Source: Opitutia bacterium (GTDB lineage: Bacteria > Verrucomicrobiota > Verrucomicrobiia > Opitutales > Opitutaceae). Taken from it: a stretch of DNA of 64,000 nucleotides. Below, one piece after another: positions 62,119-64,000 of the stretch. Location: the NCBI GenBank assembly GCA_016187945.1, contig JACPIT010000013.1:186001-250000 (forward strand), in the 5' to 3' direction. The position numbers were made by a program, and so were the translations under genes. The notes under the pieces were generated by a model. That model was not told the DNA's origin and did not search any database. It saw only the letters and a program-made list of their open reading frames with translations. The first letter of the stretch is position 1. Each line of letters begins with the position of its first letter.

Positions 62119-64000
62119 ATGCGAATCCCGCCTGCCCCCGTCGGCGCGGTCGCGCTCTGCGCCGCCATCGTCGCGGCGGCTCGGCCCGCCCATGCTCCTC
62201 TTCAACTCGATCCGTTCGAGGTCACCGGCACCCGCCTGCCGCGCCCGATCTCGGAGTCGCCGGTCGGATTCGTCGTGCTCGACCGCGCCGCGATCGACCA
62301 CACCGGTCGCGCCAACCTCTCGGAAATCCTGCGCGAACTGCCCGAACTCACCAGCACCGGCATCACCGAGAACGTCGCCATCAGCGGCACGCACGGCGCC
62401 ACCGCCGCCGATCTGCGCGGCCTCGGCGCCGGCTACACGCTCGTGCTCGTCGACGGCCGGCGCGTCACGTCCAGCGCGAATGCGTTCGACGACGTCGTCT
62501 TCGTCGACCTCAACCGCTTCCCGCCGGACGCGATCGAGCGCATCGAGATTCTCAAGAGCGGCGCCTCCGCCGTCTACGGCGCCGACGCGGTCGCCGGCGT
62601 GATCAACCTCATCACCCGCCGCGGAGCACAGGGCGGCGAATGGCGCGTGGCCTACGCCAACGCATTCGCGACCGACGCCGCCGAGTTGGACGCCAGTCTC
62701 GTGCAAGGGGTCACGCGCGGTGCGTTGAGCCTGTCGCTGAACGCCAGCTTGTTCCGCCGGCACGCACTCGCGAACCGCGACCGCTGGTTCTCGCGCACCG
62801 CGAACCTCGCCCCGCGCTTCGCCGCGACCTACGACTATTTCGCCCACCTCTCGCCGGCCGAACTCGCGAGCTACGACGGCCGCTCGCTCAACGGCCCCGT
62901 CTCCCGCATCGCACTCGTCGCAGGCCAAATCAACGGCCAGAACGGCGTCGCCATCCCCGGCCTCGCCGCCGGCGAGCCGATCGTCGCGCTCCCCGGCACC
63001 GGCGGCACCGCCGCCGGCACACTCGCCACCGCTTCGCCCGGCATCGCCACGCCGTATCTCCAGCCGACCGGCGGCCGGTTCAACCCGACCGCTGCCGCGA
63101 GCTTTGTCGCGCAGCAGCTCACGCGCACCGACGACACCGCGCGCAATCTCTACAACTACAACCAGGACGAGTGGCTCGTGCCCGAAGCGACGCGCGCGGG
63201 CTTCGGCCTGCGTGCCGACTATCTCCTGTCCGGCGGACAGACGCTGTTCGCCGACGCCACCGTGCAACGCAACCGCTCGCGCACGGAGTTTTTCGCCGCG
63301 AGCTTCACCACCACCGTGCCGCGCACGAACTACTACAACCCGTTCGGCGTCGATGTCGTCGCCGGCTGGCGCCTCGTCGAAACCGGCCCGCGTCGCTCGC
63401 TCGTCGAGGACGATTCCTGGTCGCTGCTCGCGGGCCTGCGCAGCGCCGCCTGCGCGCGTGTCGCGTGGGAAGTCGCCGTCGCGCACAGCGCCGACGAGTT
63501 CGTCGACACCCTGCAAAACGCGCTCGTCGCCTCTCGCGCGCTCGCCGCGCTGGCGCGCACCGACGCCAGCGCGCTGAATCCGTTCGGCGGCGAGACCTTT
63601 CGCCACGATCCGGCGCTGATCCGTTCGCTCGTCACCGCGACGTGGAACGGCGGCAGCACCAGTCTGAGCACGGTCGATGGCCGCGTCGCGGGCACGCTCG
63701 GCGCGCTGCCCGCCGGAGCGATCAGCGGCGCCGCCTACGCGGAGGCGCGCCGCGAGCGCTTCTCGGCCGCGAGCGATCCACTCAGCCAGAACGGCGAGTT
63801 GTTTGGCCAGGGCCAGACCGGCGCGCCGAGCGCCTGGCAACGCGAAGCGAGCGCGCTCGCCGCGGAGCTGCACGCGCCGCTGTGGTCGGCCGCGCCGGCC
63901 GGCGGACCACCCCGGCTCGCGTTCGAGGCCGCCGCGCGCTGGGAGCAATTCGAAGGCGGCTTCGCGAGCGGCGCGAAGCCGAGCCTCGGACTCGTGGCGC
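62119..64000 (+). CDS. TonB-dependent outer membrane receptor (5' part)
   Basis: Starts at ATG 62119 and runs open to the window end (627 complete codons). Signal peptide RIPPAPVGAVALCAAIVAAA, then LDPFEVTGTRLPRPISES and the plug domain: LSEILRELPELTSTGITENV, DLRGLGAGYTLVLVDGRRVT, DAIERIEILKSGASAVYGAD, AVAGVINLIT. The barrel begins with strands such as GEWRVAYANAFATD. No TonB-box pentapeptide is obvious. By family an energised importer of siderophores, vitamin B12 or carbohydrates; substrate unknown. Confidence 0.93.
   Translation, partial: MRIPPAPVGAVALCAAIVAAARPAHAPLQLDPFEVTGTRLPRPISESPVGFVVLDRAAIDHTGRANLSEILRELPELTSTGITENVAISGTHGATAADLRGLGAGYTLVLVDGRRVTSSANAFDDVVFVDLNRFPPDAIERIEILKSGASAVYGADAVAGVINLITRRGAQGGEWRVAYANAFATDAAELDASLVQGVTRGALSLSLNASLFRRHALANRDRWFSRTANLAPRFAATYDYFAHLSPAELASYDGRSLNGPVSRIALVAGQINGQNGVAIPGLAAGEPIVALPGTGGTAAGTLATASPGIATPYLQPTGGRFNPTAAASFVAQQLTRTDDTARNLYNYNQDEWLVPEATRAGFGLRADYLLSGGQTLFADATVQRNRSRTEFFAASFTTTVPRTNYYNPFGVDVVAGWRLVETGPRRSLVEDDSWSLLAGLRSAACARVAWEVAVAHSADEFVDTLQNALVASRALAALARTDASALNPFGGETFRHDPALIRSLVTATWNGGSTSLSTVDGRVAGTLGALPAGAISGAAYAEARRERFSAASDPLSQNGELFGQGQTGAPSAWQREASALAAELHAPLWSAAPAGGPPRLAFEAAARWEQFEGGFASGAKPSLGLVA

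Noticed and set aside
62053-63948. A minus-strand open frame of 631 codons
   Set aside because: Antisense to the TonB-dependent receptor gene, which has a signal peptide and plug motifs.

Overview
The window is GC-rich bacterial DNA with compact, mostly minus-strand operons and almost no recognisable Shine-Dalgarno sites. It carries no rRNA, tRNA, CRISPR array, phage or transposase gene that I can see. The gene content suggests a member of Verrucomicrobiota, most likely an Opitutaceae-like organism: an exosortase with a PEP-CTERM substrate, a duplicated MacB/FtsX orphan permease, a TPR-tailed Ser/Thr kinase beside a TIGR02999-type ECF sigma factor, large secreted multi-domain proteins with EF-hand-like tails, and very many palindromic intergenic repeats. 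The taxonomic call is an inference; no marker gene is present.

Layout. 0-2.2 kb: end of an unknown gene and an exported C45/phospholipase B-like Ntn hydrolase. 2.4-4.8 kb: orphan MacB-like permease. 4.9-10.4 kb: exosortase locus, with two TPR-like membrane proteins and an exosortase/EpsI fusion joined by 4-nt overlaps, plus a PEP-CTERM protein upstream. 10.5-11.7 kb: small membrane protein and universal stress protein. 12.3-16.1 kb: kinase-TPR protein and its ECF sigma factor. 16.3-20.2 kb: small proteins, a coiled-coil membrane protein, SlyX and an NPP-type phosphodiesterase lipoprotein. 20.8-25.5 kb: hybrid histidine kinase with a response regulator. 25.5-30.6 kb: YyaL-type thioredoxin-fold protein, ABC-F ATPase and a coiled-coil protein. 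30.8-35.1 kb: NatAB-like ABC exporter with a LytS/LytR-type two-component system and a 48-residue membrane protein. 35.3-39.6 kb: ribokinase-like sugar kinase, DUF1905 protein, fatty acid desaturase, VOC protein and TfoX C-terminal domain protein. 39.8-45.9 kb: deoxyribose-phosphate aldolase operon with a full aldehyde dehydrogenase, a truncated one lacking the catalytic residues, and a POT transporter. 46-51.2 kb: exported unknown, YciA thioesterase, NTF2-like protein, FMN reductase, RarD permease and SGNH hydrolase. 51.4-53 kb: FKBP isomerase and D,D-carboxypeptidase behind a BlaI-like operator. 53.2-58.3 kb: three secreted proteins sharing one domain. 58.3-61.9 kb: FHA protein, ECF sigma factor and Ser/Thr kinase. 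62.1 kb to the end: start of a TonB-dependent receptor.

The most unusual feature is the density and modularity of long inverted repeats. At least a dozen sequence families occur. Some are nested inside each other, one recurs as a fixed two-part composite behind plus-strand genes, four supply a gene's stop codon, and three lie in-frame inside coding sequences. In the aldolase operon four consecutive intergenic gaps are each filled by such an element.

Functional links: the kinase/sigma/FHA genes look like a trans-envelope signalling unit next to secreted adhesin-like proteins. The exosortase locus probably anchors PEP-CTERM proteins such as its neighbour. The aldolase operon would turn deoxyribose 5-phosphate into glyceraldehyde 3-phosphate and acetaldehyde, with the aldehyde dehydrogenase oxidising the latter.
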